From Comamonas koreensis (GTDB lineage Bacteria; Pseudomonadota; Gammaproteobacteria; Burkholderiales; Burkholderiaceae_C), in NCBI RefSeq assembly GCF_014076495.1, contig NZ_CP043575.1:3968001-4032000 (forward strand): a DNA stretch of 64,000 bases. Direction: 5' to 3'. The notes beneath the pieces were generated by a model, which did no database searches, was not told the origin of the DNA, and saw only the letters and a list, made by a program, of their open reading frames with translations. Each line of letters opens with the position of its first letter. Position 1 is the stretch's first letter. The translations under genes and the position numbers were made by a program. Below, in pieces: positions 45,936 to 54,972 of this stretch.

Positions 45936-46592
45936 TCAAACGCGCTTTGCCGCGCGGTCAATGGCTGCGATCAAGCGGGCCGCCAGGCGGTCCGTCGCGC
46001 CTTGGCTGCGATGGATATGGTCGTCCTGCAGGTCCCCTTCGCCTTGGTACTCCTGGTCCCAACCCGCATGGATGACACACTGCGCATCCGCCACTTCGCG
46101 CATCACTTGCTGGAAGGCCAGAAGATTGGCATCTTGCACAGGGTCGTAGTAACCACTGGGAATAGGCACAAGACCTGTGAATACGGGAACGGCGCCCCCA
46201 CTGCGAATGACCACCAGCGCATCGAGCAGTTGCTGCCGGTAGGCCTCTGGCGACAGATAGCCGTAGGAGTCGTTCAGGCCCAGACCAAGCACTATCACCT
46301 GTGCCTGGTGCAAGGCATCTTTGAATGCGGGCTGCGGACCTGCGGGATACATGTCTGGCGGCGCATCAGGAAATGGCTCCTGGTAACCCTGCATGAAGTC
46401 CGCCATCCGCAGACCACAGGCATTGCGGTCCGTCAGCGTCCATCGAGGGCGCTGTGCGCGCATCTGCATTGCTGGCGTGCTATCGCAGCCCCAGCCAAAC
46501 AAAATGCTGTCCCCGTTCAGTTCTACCGACAAGGGACAGCAACGAACGCAAAATTTGCGCAGGATTTTGCAGATTAGTTCTTTCAAATTCAT
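45936..46592 (-). CDS. SGNH/GDSL-type hydrolase in the tail module
   Basis: A 218-residue protein with the SGNH blocks: N-GDS (residues 26-29, catalytic Ser29), GLND (105-108, oxyanion Gly/Asn) and DDHIH (190-194, catalytic Asp191 and His194). It is probably an esterase that removes acetyl groups from host surface glycan or peptidoglycan during adsorption. It lies between the glycine-rich tail protein and holin, the place for accessory tail enzymes. The ATG at 46592 is chosen; the upstream extension uses TTG. No signal peptide is seen, fitting a virion protein. Confidence 0.75.
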   Translation of the reverse strand: MNLKELICKILRKFCVRCCPLSVELNGDSILFGWGCDSTPAMQMRAQRPRWTLTDRNACGLRMADFMQGYQEPFPDAPPDMYPAGPQPAFKDALHQAQVIVLGLGLNDSYGYLSPEAYRQQLLDALVVIRSGGAVPVFTGLVPIPSGYYDPVQDANLLAFQQVMREVADAQCVIHAGWDQEYQGEGDLQDDHIHRSQGATDRLAARLIAAIDRAAKRV

Positions 46593-46730
46593 GTGTATCG
46601 TTACAAGGATGATGTGTTGTAGCAAGCATGGGACGCAGCGTTGCTAAAGCTCCGCAGTACAGACATTCAATGTCCAACTCTGCAATGCTGATATCACAGT
46701 TACAGCGTTCCTCAGAACCGTACTAAATTG

Positions 46731-47525
46731 CTATTCGGTCCAAACTACCATGCAGTAGCCGGATCCGCCTGCCCCCCCTGGCAGAGATACGCCTGTAGCA
46801 CCGCCGCCTCCACCACCTCCGCCACCCGAGTTTGCTCGGCCGCTAGTGGCTGCAAGGGCGGGAGATGATGGGTAACCGCCGTTACCGCCACCAGACGTAC
46901 CAAACCCAGCCCAGCCTGCGCTCGAACCACCACCGCCGCCCCCACCAGCACGGCCATTGATCCCACCTCCCCCGTGATTCCGACCGGTGGCGTTTGAATT
47001 CCCTATGCCTCCTGGATACCCGAAAAGACCAGCGCCAACAGAATTACCACTCCCTTCTAGAGCTCCTCCTCCAGCACTGGAAGCTCCGCCACCACCGCCA
47101 CCCACGCCAGCACCGGATTGCGCTCCGTACCCGCTACCCCCACCACTACCACCAGCAAGGCCAGGCCTATTACTGTAACTACCGCCGCTGCCGCCGCCTC
47201 CACCAATAGCAATAAGTAATGACCCAAATGAGGAATTCCCTCCATTTGAGCCATTTGCCCCTTCTGTCGCCCCCCCGGCGCCACCGCCACCAATAGTCAC
47301 CGCGACATTCCCTGTCACAGTCACCAATTCTTCACTGTGCTGCCCGGCACCGCCACCGCCACCGGCATTGCCAGCACCACCGCCACCACCGCCACCAATT
47401 AGCAGAACAAGACATTGCCCGCCACTGGCAAGTAGCTTTGTACTCGGCACAAACGTGCCGCTCGCAGTAAATCGCTGATACCGTAGCTTGCCGCCGCCGC
47501 TCATCATGCTCGAAAGATTTTGCAT
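46731..47525 (-). CDS. Glycine-rich tail tip/receptor-binding-like protein
   Basis: A 264-residue protein. A short ordered N-terminus (LRYQRFTASGTFVPSTKLLASGG) leads into repeated long glycine runs separated by short Ser/Ala/Asn/Tyr loops, ending GSGYCMVVWTE. Such proteins are known at phage tail tips, where polyglycine-II helices display variable loops that bind host receptors (gp38 adhesin of T-even-like phages). It is 139 bp from the SGNH gene. The repetitive DNA creates many antisense frames that I rejected. Confidence 0.75.
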   Translation of the reverse strand: MQNLSSMMSGGGKLRYQRFTASGTFVPSTKLLASGGQCLVLLIGGGGGGGAGNAGGGGGAGQHSEELVTVTGNVAVTIGGGGAGGATEGANGSNGGNSSFGSLLIAIGGGGGSGGSYSNRPGLAGGSGGGSGYGAQSGAGVGGGGGGASSAGGGALEGSGNSVGAGLFGYPGGIGNSNATGRNHGGGGINGRAGGGGGGGSSAGWAGFGTSGGGNGGYPSSPALAATSGRANSGGGGGGGGGATGVSLPGGAGGSGYCMVVWTE

Positions 47526-47537
47526 AGGTTAATCCTG

Positions 47538-48197
47538 TTAAGAAATGGACAATACCCAAGCACCGGGAGCGGTGCAGGAGGCGATGATTCGGCGAGCAGA
47601 ATCGGAATCGAACAACACGTTATCTGCCACGCCATTGATGGTGTGTGCTGCGCTCGCCCGGCCCAGCGTAAAAAAGCTTGCAGCCCAGCCACCGGTGCCG
47701 TTGAGCACGATCTGATTGCCTGCAACACCTGCAGGCAAAGGGCGGCTATATGCGGAGCCTGCGGACAGTGCGTATTCCGAGCCCACAAGCAGCGGTTGCC
47801 CGTTATCAGCAGCTGTGGAGGCGCGCTGAACCAGCGCCTCCTGCAAGCCCACCACAACACCATTGCGCCCGTTGACGGATGCAACGGGACCTGCCTTGAT
47901 GGCATCCAATGCCTCTCTCACATCATTGACGGCTTCATCTACAGCAACACGGCTGGCATGGGCGTTGCTGGCCGACTGGCTCGCCGCCATGGCGGAGTCC
48001 TGCGCCTCCTGCGCTTTGGATTGCGCCCATTGGGAATTGCTGAACACCTGGTCAAGAGCGGTATTGAACGCCACCCGCTGCGGCTCATAAGAAGCCGCCA
48101 GCGCAAAGGCCTTGGTGCTGAAACTCACACGGTCATCCGTGGGCTGCGGCGCTGGGGGATAGGCGGGGATAGGGGTTGGAACGACTAAAGGCATCAC
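47538..48197 (-). CDS. Phage tail fibre-like protein
   Basis: A 219-residue protein. A Pro-rich N-terminus is followed by an Ala-rich helical stalk (QWAQSKAQEAQDSAMAASQSASNAHAS). The segment VASVNGRNGVVVGLQEAL is very common in side tail fibres, and a C-terminal beta-rich part (VLNGTGGWAASFFTLG) closes it. It overlaps the preceding gene's stop by 4 bp (48194-48197) and precedes the glycine-rich protein. It is shorter than typical fibres. Confidence 0.72.
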   Translation of the reverse strand: MMPLVVPTPIPAYPPAPQPTDDRVSFSTKAFALAASYEPQRVAFNTALDQVFSNSQWAQSKAQEAQDSAMAASQSASNAHASRVAVDEAVNDVREALDAIKAGPVASVNGRNGVVVGLQEALVQRASTAADNGQPLLVGSEYALSAGSAYSRPLPAGVAGNQIVLNGTGGWAASFFTLGRASAAHTINGVADNVLFDSDSARRIIASCTAPGAWVLSIS

Positions 48198-49090
48198 ACC
48201 TCCTCAAGTTGAATTGCAAACATCGAGTAGTCGTGGTACTCGATAGCGACTGACCAATCCTTGGCGATACCAAATACGTTCAGGGCCTCAATGTCTTGAG
48301 AGCCCAGGAACAGAATGGGCTTGGCCCGGTTCTTGGTCATGTAGTTTTTGATGGCCATGATTTCTGAGCGCCGGATGGGCACAGACATATCCGCCCATCC
48401 GATGTAGGTGCGCTCGACCAGCACACGGTTGCCGAACTCATCGAGCTCCTTTCGGGAAAAATCCTGGATACCCACCGAGGCCCCGATCTCGACACCCAGA
48501 CCCCACTCTTTGGCATTGCCCAAAATGAGGTTGCCGACCTCCATGTCGGTCGTGCCGATGAAATCCACCAGCACATCCGCTTGCGGGAATGCCGGTAGCC
48601 CGGTAAAGAGCCCCAGCACACCCGTAGGCGTCCACTCGCCAAAGTGCCATTCCCACCAATCGGCGGTCTCTGGCGCCAGGCCTACGGTGAGTGCCTTGTC
48701 ATAGACGGTGCCATAGGTAGGGTCCAGCACGCGCACTCGGACGGAATGCACACCGGTCATGCCCATGGCACATACGGCATCCACTGCGCGTCCAAATCGG
48801 AACCGGTAGGACGCCGTCGCATTGAACTTGGAGCTCTGCGACGTGCGCCCATTAAAAAGGGCCCACGTATTGGTGGGCCCGACTTTGATCCAGAGCGTGG
48901 GGTTGTCCGGCGGCGGAATGCTGTCATTGATGTCCGCCCCGGCCTGGTAGACCAGATGCTGGTAGCGCACCCTGCCGCCTGCGGGCCAGGCGCCAGCCAA
49001 CCAGGCCGCAGCTGTGTCTTCCACGGGCGGCTGCGCAACGATCACGCCATCGCTGATCTCCAGCGGGCTGACGGTTCTCAATCCTGTCAT
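48194..49090 (-). CDS. Phage tail-tip-associated protein, unknown exact role
   Basis: A 298-residue protein coupled by ATGA overlaps to both the tape measure (49087-49090) and the fibre-like gene. The N-terminal ~75 residues look like a small carbohydrate-binding or chitinase-A-N-like module (QHLVYQAGADINDSIPPPDNPTLWIKVGPTNTWALFNG). The rest is beta-rich (RVRVLDPTYGTVYDKALTVGL, FIGTTDMEVGNLILG). Position after the tape measure suggests a distal tail or hub component, but it does not resemble lambda gpM/L/K/I/J. The start at 49090 replaces the longer open frame. Confidence 0.65.
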   Translation of the reverse strand: MTGLRTVSPLEISDGVIVAQPPVEDTAAAWLAGAWPAGGRVRYQHLVYQAGADINDSIPPPDNPTLWIKVGPTNTWALFNGRTSQSSKFNATASYRFRFGRAVDAVCAMGMTGVHSVRVRVLDPTYGTVYDKALTVGLAPETADWWEWHFGEWTPTGVLGLFTGLPAFPQADVLVDFIGTTDMEVGNLILGNAKEWGLGVEIGASVGIQDFSRKELDEFGNRVLVERTYIGWADMSVPIRRSEIMAIKNYMTKNRAKPILFLGSQDIEALNVFGIAKDWSVAIEYHDYSMFAIQLEEV

Positions 49091-52000
49091 GCGTTTTCCT
49101 CCTGTGTACGTGTTGCAGGCATTCCATCGGCGTCCCACATGCGCAGCGTCTTGTTGAGTTGCTGCACGGCAGGCACAACGACCGTGGCCTCGGCCTTGCG
49201 GTTGGCATCATGGTTGTCGAGTGCCAAGCGCAGGGCCCGCACTTCCGCCACCAGCACCGGGTTGTCGCTCGACGCCTGCAGCGCGCTGAGCAAAGCGGTG
49301 TTGCCACTCGCCTGAACCACGCGCCCTGCAGTGGCAGCGCCCACCTCTGCGGTTTTCACATCGCCGATATCGACGCCGTATTTATTGGCCAGGAAGTTCC
49401 TCGTATCGGCCAACGACGCCAGCCAGGCCGACTGCTTGAGCAAGACATCGGCCTGGGACGTTGCACTGGCTTTTGCTAGCTCCTCCAGCGCCTGGATGAT
49501 CGAGGGCAGCTCGTCGGCTGCATCCTGATTGCCAGATCGGGCCTGGGCCGTCTTGATGGCAAAAAGGGACTCGTAATATGCCGCTCCGTGGTCCGGGCCA
49601 GAGCCCAGCAACTGCCCGCGCAGCCGCTTCATTTCATTGGACATGGCGTCAATGGTTTTGGACCACTGTTCAGCCAGCTTCTTGGCCGCATCCGCCGCAG
49701 AGTTTGCAGCCTTGGCGGACGAGTCGTAGGAACTGCCCAGGCTGGAGACGCCTCCCTGGTAGCTGCGCATTTTGGGAATGCTGACGCCAATGGAGTTCCC
49801 CAACGACTTGACGGTGACCTTGATTTTCTCCATGCCCTCCACGAATTCGGTGCTGGTCAGCAACGTATTCAGTGCTTGCAGCGCCGCATTGGCATTTGAA
49901 ATCATGTTGTCAATCGCTGCACCGCTCACGGCATCAGCCACATTGGCTCCAGTGAGTGCAGCAGTCAGCATCGGCGTGATCATCCCGTCGATCATGGACG
50001 CCAGAATGGTGTTCACCGCCTGCTCGTACACAGCCTGCTCAAAGCCCGCCGAGATTTGATTGGCCAGCCAGCTACCGGCTTCCGCACCACGTCCCTCGTT
50101 GATCTCATTGATGAAGCCATCGACCAGGCCATCCATCGACAGCCCCAACGTTGACAGCGTCGTTTCCCGGGCATGCTGAAGCTTGTTGGATCCCTCTTCC
50201 AAGCTGGCATTCACGGCATCAACGCCATTGGCAAAATCATCCGCAAACTGCAGCAGCCAAGCGAGCAGCTCCTCGTCCTTGTCCGCAATCGCTTTGTCAA
50301 CCAGGGCGCGGTACTTCTTCTTTGCATCCACATCGCCAACACGCAGGTCCAGCTCACGCTCTTCCATACCGTCGTTGGCCACCTTGGTCGCACGGCTTCG
50401 CTTCTCGTCGTCGCTGTAATACAAATCGTAATAAGTGCTTGCGGCCTGTGTGAGCGCGTCCATGCTGCCAACCGCATCCACCAGCTTGCTGGCCCAGTCA
50501 CCTGCAGAGAGCGAGCCCTCCAGCAAGGTAGAGCCAAACAGTTCAAAGATCTGGTTGACGCCGACCAGGCTGGATGACATGCGGGTCAAGGCATCAACTG
50601 CCGTCTCACCCGTGCGCACATACTCGCTCATCACGAAGATCTGCTCGGTAACCGTCTCCGTCACCTGGCGGCCGACACGAGCCCATTGCTCAGTGTCTCC
50701 ATCGCCGGCCACTTGCACGTTGTCCCACACCATGCGGGTCACTTCGCTGGTCTGCTCCTGCCAGCTGCCGAGCACACTGCGTGCCAGCTCTTCATTGGCC
50801 TGCGCGAGCGCCTGCTGGATCTTGGCCGATGCTTCCTCTTGCGACAGGCCCGTCAACCGCAAGCCGTTGCCGCCCGTGTCCGGATGGATCTCATCGAGCC
50901 CCAGTGCCACCTTCATGGCACGGATTGCGTCTCCATTCAGCCCCAGGGTATCGGCTTTTTTGGCCGTGTCCTCACGCATGTCCTTGAAGGCATCCTGCAG
51001 CACCTTGATAGGGCCTTTGGAGCCTTCAATCGCCGTGCCATAGTTCTCTTTGAGCATTTCGACACGCGAATACAGCTGCTGGAGCTGGCGCTCACGGTAG
51101 CCATTCTCCTTGGCATCCGGGTTCGCCGCGATCTGGCCTTGGAGCGTTTCGATCTGCGCATTGGCCTTCTCGATCTCCTTCTCTGCAGCCAGGTAGCGGT
51201 ACTTCGGACCACCAAACAAGCTGCCGCTTTCTCGCATCAGCTGGTAGCCATACATGTCTCCGCCGAGCTCACCCATCAGGCCGCTGCCGACCTGCTTTTC
51301 TTCCTTGAACATGCCGCCGAGGTATGCCGCGATGATTGGGATACTCATCACCCAACCGCCACCGGAAAACCAACTGCCCATCCCGGATCCGCCAGCTCCC
51401 GCGGCTTCCGAGCTTGTAGCCAGAAATCCAAGAGAGTCACCTCCGGCCATACCTATTGCATTTGCTGAGTTGAGGGTATGCGCGGAAAAGGTCGCAGTAT
51501 TACCCCAGCCAAGCATGCTTCCTACGTAGCGAGAAGTCTGACCCAGCAATCCTTCCCCGGTATAGAGGCTGTATGCATTAGACCCACCGCTCAGCAAGCT
51601 CATGGCGCCATCGCCTGAACCACCAAGTCCCGAGCCTCCACCAAACAACCCAGCCAGCCATCCCACTCCGCTGGTAATAATGCCCGTGATGTTCGCGCCG
51701 ATGTTCATCACAAACTTCTGCGCGAATGCCTTGTACAAAGCATCTGAAATGGAGGTCAGTACGGTCGTCTTCAAAGACTTGCCCAAGTTCTTCAGACCCT
51801 GAGCGCCGTTATTGAGAAAGTCGGCGAATCCCTGGCGCACGACATCCGCATATTTGCTTGCCTGCTGCGTGACGTATTGGTCCTGAATGCGCGCCAGCTC
51901 GGTCTGTAGCTTCGTCTCTGCAGTGAGTCTCGCCTGAGCAATCAAATCAGCTTCTTTGATCGCGTTCTTTTCGCTGTTGGAATCGTAAGAACTCTTTTTG

Positions 52001-54084
52001 ATCTGCTCAATCTCACGCGCAAGCTGCAACTCAGCCTTGCGCACAGCCAGCAGTTTCTGGCGCTGGCTTTCTTCCACGCCCAGCAGGGACATGCTGTATT
52101 GCTGCAGTTCATATTCCTCTTTTGCAGCTTTCAGCTGCTCTGCATACTTGCTGCTGGCCTCGATGTATGCGCCTTCTTTCAGCGATTGCACATAACGCTC
52201 ATGCTGCTCGGCAACCTTCGCCAAACCTTCGCTGACCTCAGGTCTCCAGGGCACTCCGCTGGCATTGTTTGCTTCGGACCGGGCTTTCTCCATCGCCATT
52301 TCGGCAATAGCTATCTTGGACTTTCCAAAGTTTGCGTTGGCCACATCCTGCTTGTCTGCCATATCGCCAATCGCACTTGCTGACTTTTTCAGGTCGTCGA
52401 TATATTTGAGATAGCTCTTGCTTGCTTCGTCCTGGGTCTGAATCTGCTTCTCCAGTTCACCCCGGACCTGCTGGATCACCTGGTAGCGCTGCGCTTCAAC
52501 AAGCTGGCCTTGCAAATTGGCTTTGGTACTCGCATCCGTTGTGCGAGCAATTTCTTTCTGCAGCTTCATGACTAGCTGGTCTGACTCGCTCATGCTGGCG
52601 GCCGCTGCAGCCCGCTCCTTGAGACGATCAATCAGATCCTCTTCGGCCGCAATCCTGGACTTGATGCCAGAAATCGCATGCTCCTGATCACCCCCATTAG
52701 ATTCACGGGGGGCATTGCCAGCAGAATTACTTCCTGCAGAAGGTGCCCGCCTCGGCGTGATTTTGGGAGTTTCCACTTTGACCGTCGGTAGCTCGATGGT
52801 CGGAGGCTGCATCGATGCAGTGATGCGCTGCATATTCGCATGGTCAGCCCGCATCGCATCGTAGTATTTCTGAGCTTCAGCTGCGTAGCGCTTGTTGCCA
52901 GGCTCAGCTTCTGCCAAGTCCTTGGCCTCCTCATAGTTCTTCTTGTTCCAGTCAAAGTTAGCACTGGCGGTCTTGTGCGCAGTCTCCTTGCGACTCAGCG
53001 AGGCGGCATTCGCCAGCTGCCCAAGCGCACTGATGCCTTTGATGGCAATTTCAATGACGCCAGCAATCGCGCCAATCACTGTCTGAAAGCCTTCGCGTGT
53101 CGCTTCGGAGGACAGCGTATCGTTCAACGACTCAATGCCCTCGCGCATCCCTTGCAGGCTGCCGCTGTCGCCTGTCATGGCCGTCGCAAAGCTGTGCTGC
53201 AGCGCCTCCAAGGCGCCACCCAGCGTATCCCTGGCAGCAACTGCCGCACCGCCATACGAGGTTTGCAGCGCATCCAGAATAACGGCCTGTGCCGCACCAA
53301 CTTGGCCGGTGGCTTCCAACTGCGCGACCATCTCTTTTTGCTGGTCGGTGAATTGCACCCCCTTGTCCGCCAGCGCTTTGAGCCCTTCGGACGGGGAGTT
53401 CAACGCCTGTCCAATGGTCTCCGCAGAGCTGGTCACCGATGTGCCCATGCGCGAAGACATATCCACCACGGCCTGCATGGCCTGCGGAAACTGTTGCCCC
53501 ACCACATTGGAATAGTTCAGCAGCTGCGTTTGCGCTTGGGTGATATCGCCGGTCGAGAAGACACTGGACTTGGACAGCGATGTCGCCATGCCGTTGAGCC
53601 GTTCCTGTGACCAACCCGCAGCCTCGCCGGTGGACTTCAACACGGCAGAGAGCTGGGCCTGCTGCTTCTCTGCATTGATGGTCTCGGTGATGAATTTGCC
53701 AAAGAACGCGGGCGCGCCTTGTGCCAGCAGGCCGAACACCACCTTGGTGGATTCGGTCCAGCGTTTGGCAGAGGCATTTGCGCTCTCTTGCTCTTGCTGC
53801 ACCGTCGCCAGGTCTCTGGAGTAGCTACTCAGCGCAACCTGGCTGGTTTGCTGCACCTGAACAAAGGTTTCTGAGAAGCGCTGGGTATCCCGGATCCCCA
53901 CCTGGATCACCGATGACTGGCTCTGAAACGCCGAGGTCATCAGCTCGAACGATTGTGCGGAATTTCTGGAGCCGGCCTCGACCGAACTCCAGAAGCCCTG
54001 AATGCTGTTGATGGCCTCATGGACACCCACCTGGAGATCCGAGAGGTCGACACCAATCTTGATATTTTTTTCTAGATCAGCCAT
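49087..54084 (-). CDS. Tail length tape measure protein
   Basis: A 1665-residue protein, by far the longest in the element. The N-terminus has KIGVDLSDLQVGVHEAINSIQGFWSSVEAG, then long coiled-coil stretches. A lambda gpH/TMP-like region includes LNGMATSLSKSSVFSTGDITQAQTQLLNYSNVVG, and a hydrophobic central Gly/Ala part follows (IGANITGIITSGVGWLAGLFGGGSGLGGSG). At ~0.15 nm per residue it would set a non-contractile tail near 250 nm; this is a rule-of-thumb estimate. The start at 54084 (MADLEKN) is used. It follows the chaperone pair, the standard order. Confidence 0.9.
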   Translation of the reverse strand: MADLEKNIKIGVDLSDLQVGVHEAINSIQGFWSSVEAGSRNSAQSFELMTSAFQSQSSVIQVGIRDTQRFSETFVQVQQTSQVALSSYSRDLATVQQEQESANASAKRWTESTKVVFGLLAQGAPAFFGKFITETINAEKQQAQLSAVLKSTGEAAGWSQERLNGMATSLSKSSVFSTGDITQAQTQLLNYSNVVGQQFPQAMQAVVDMSSRMGTSVTSSAETIGQALNSPSEGLKALADKGVQFTDQQKEMVAQLEATGQVGAAQAVILDALQTSYGGAAVAARDTLGGALEALQHSFATAMTGDSGSLQGMREGIESLNDTLSSEATREGFQTVIGAIAGVIEIAIKGISALGQLANAASLSRKETAHKTASANFDWNKKNYEEAKDLAEAEPGNKRYAAEAQKYYDAMRADHANMQRITASMQPPTIELPTVKVETPKITPRRAPSAGSNSAGNAPRESNGGDQEHAISGIKSRIAAEEDLIDRLKERAAAAASMSESDQLVMKLQKEIARTTDASTKANLQGQLVEAQRYQVIQQVRGELEKQIQTQDEASKSYLKYIDDLKKSASAIGDMADKQDVANANFGKSKIAIAEMAMEKARSEANNASGVPWRPEVSEGLAKVAEQHERYVQSLKEGAYIEASSKYAEQLKAAKEEYELQQYSMSLLGVEESQRQKLLAVRKAELQLAREIEQIKKSSYDSNSEKNAIKEADLIAQARLTAETKLQTELARIQDQYVTQQASKYADVVRQGFADFLNNGAQGLKNLGKSLKTTVLTSISDALYKAFAQKFVMNIGANITGIITSGVGWLAGLFGGGSGLGGSGDGAMSLLSGGSNAYSLYTGEGLLGQTSRYVGSMLGWGNTATFSAHTLNSANAIGMAGGDSLGFLATSSEAAGAGGSGMGSWFSGGGWVMSIPIIAAYLGGMFKEEKQVGSGLMGELGGDMYGYQLMRESGSLFGGPKYRYLAAEKEIEKANAQIETLQGQIAANPDAKENGYRERQLQQLYSRVEMLKENYGTAIEGSKGPIKVLQDAFKDMREDTAKKADTLGLNGDAIRAMKVALGLDEIHPDTGGNGLRLTGLSQEEASAKIQQALAQANEELARSVLGSWQEQTSEVTRMVWDNVQVAGDGDTEQWARVGRQVTETVTEQIFVMSEYVRTGETAVDALTRMSSSLVGVNQIFELFGSTLLEGSLSAGDWASKLVDAVGSMDALTQAASTYYDLYYSDDEKRSRATKVANDGMEERELDLRVGDVDAKKKYRALVDKAIADKDEELLAWLLQFADDFANGVDAVNASLEEGSNKLQHARETTLSTLGLSMDGLVDGFINEINEGRGAEAGSWLANQISAGFEQAVYEQAVNTILASMIDGMITPMLTAALTGANVADAVSGAAIDNMISNANAALQALNTLLTSTEFVEGMEKIKVTVKSLGNSIGVSIPKMRSYQGGVSSLGSSYDSSAKAANSAADAAKKLAEQWSKTIDAMSNEMKRLRGQLLGSGPDHGAAYYESLFAIKTAQARSGNQDAADELPSIIQALEELAKASATSQADVLLKQSAWLASLADTRNFLANKYGVDIGDVKTAEVGAATAGRVVQASGNTALLSALQASSDNPVLVAEVRALRLALDNHDANRKAEATVVVPAVQQLNKTLRMWDADGMPATRTQEENA

Positions 54085-54124
54085 AGCAGCACCAATAGAA
54101 ATGGCCCGCCGAGGCGAGCGTAGA

Positions 54125-54150
54125 AAAAGGAAAGCCCACCGAGGTGGGCT
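54125..54150 (-). terminator. Hairpin overlapping the stop of the chaperone extension gene
   Basis: AGCCCACC/GGTGGGCT (54133-54140 with 54143-54150) followed on the minus strand by TTTCCTTTTTC. It covers the stop codon at 54149-54151. Confidence 0.6.
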
Positions 54151-54490
54151 ATTTCTGGCGGGAGCGCTCCTGTGCTTCCCTGCGCGTCTGCATCGCTTCA
54201 AGCGCGCCCCGTTCCAGCAGGCCGACTTCGCGCAGCACCTGGTTGCGCTTGCGCTTTTTGATGCCCTCGGCATCCAACCAGCTGTAGATCACGTTGTAGT
54301 CAAGGGCGTAGATGCCGCCCATGCCTGCACGCCACTGGCTGGAGTTGTCGATGAAGCAGCGGTAGGCCAGCTCGTTGTCGGGGTAGCACACCAGGGGCTC
54401 GCGTTCCTTAATGATCTCGGAAGGAAAGCCCATGGCCACCAGTTGTTGGGGACTGGACCGTTCGCCAAACAGCGCGCGGCCCAGCTCCAT
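54149..54490 (-). CDS. Tail assembly chaperone extension (gpT-like, DUF1799-like)
   Basis: A 113-residue frame starting MELGRALFGERSSPQQL. The GGIYALDYNVIYSWLD region resembles the DUF1799 proteins found between tail tube and tape measure genes. Its ATG overlaps the upstream stop as TGATG. It is in the -1 frame of that gene and an A-AAA-AAC slippery heptamer lies just before the stop, so it is probably made mainly as the C-terminal part of a G-T-type fusion by ribosomal frameshifting. Independent initiation at 54490 cannot be excluded. Confidence 0.75.
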   Translation of the reverse strand: MELGRALFGERSSPQQLVAMGFPSEIIKEREPLVCYPDNELAYRCFIDNSSQWRAGMGGIYALDYNVIYSWLDAEGIKKRKRNQVLREVGLLERGALEAMQTRREAQERSRQK

Positions 54491-54873
54491 CAGTTTTTTG
54501 TCTTGGCGCCCGAATGAGCCTGGAAGAAGCCAGTCACAATCGCACCGAAGGCGAACGCATGGGTCACAAAGAACTGCGTGATGTTCTCAACGCTGAAGTC
54601 ATCGGTGAACTCCCAGGCGGACACGATCTTCATCACCAGCTTGGCCTGGTCGGTACGCATGTCCTTCTCTTGCTCATCGCTGAGCGGGGCCTCGGCCGTC
54701 GCCTTGTACTTGTCTTGCAAGGCTGTGAACTCGGCCGACAGCGCCTTCATGGCTTCGGTGTCATGAAAGCGGAAGGTCAGGCCCAGGGGTTGCGGGCCCT
54801 TGCCGGCAACGGGCACATCGGCAGTGCCTTTGAAGGTGGGAGTGGGTGCAAACGATGCGAGAGACTTCGCCAT
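54490..54873 (-). CDS. Tail assembly chaperone (gpG-like)
   Basis: A 127-residue protein starting MAKSLASFAPTPTFKGTADVPV. It has a helical, acidic C-terminal half (WEFTDDFSVENITQFFVTHAFAFGAIVTGFF) and ends KTKN. Size, position after the tail tube gene and overlap with the next frame match gpG-type chaperones that coat the tape measure. The start at 54873 has GAAGGA about 8 nt upstream; the frame is open to 54894. The last codons hold the frameshift site. Confidence 0.8.
   Translation of the reverse strand: MAKSLASFAPTPTFKGTADVPVAGKGPQPLGLTFRFHDTEAMKALSAEFTALQDKYKATAEAPLSDEQEKDMRTDQAKLVMKIVSAWEFTDDFSVENITQFFVTHAFAFGAIVTGFFQAHSGAKTKN
54493..54499 (-). promoter_or_regulatory. -1 ribosomal frameshift slippery site A AAA AAC
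   Basis: On the minus strand the codons ACA AAA AAC TGA contain A-AAA-AAC in the correct X-XXY-YYZ phase. A slip back by one base bypasses the TGA and continues as CTG ATG GAG into the downstream frame. Confidence 0.8.
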
Positions 54874-54896
54874 GATGAATTTCCTTCTTTTCAAAC

Positions 54897-54929
54897 AAAA
54901 AAAGCCCGTGCAGGTGCTACCTGCCGGGC
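54897..54929 (-). terminator. Terminator between tail tube and gpG-like genes
   Basis: A two-part stem: GCCCG/CGGGC (54904-54908 with 54925-54929) and GCAGGT/ACCTGC (54910-54915 with 54919-54924). T7 follows on the minus strand. Confidence 0.82.
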
Positions 54930-54972
54930 ATAGAAAACCCGCCTTGATCGGTCAAGACAGGTGTGGCGACCT

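Noticed and set aside
46987..47209. Pro/Leu-rich plus-strand frames opposite the glycine-rich phage gene
   Set aside because: They are complements of glycine codons and have no ribosome site or domain.
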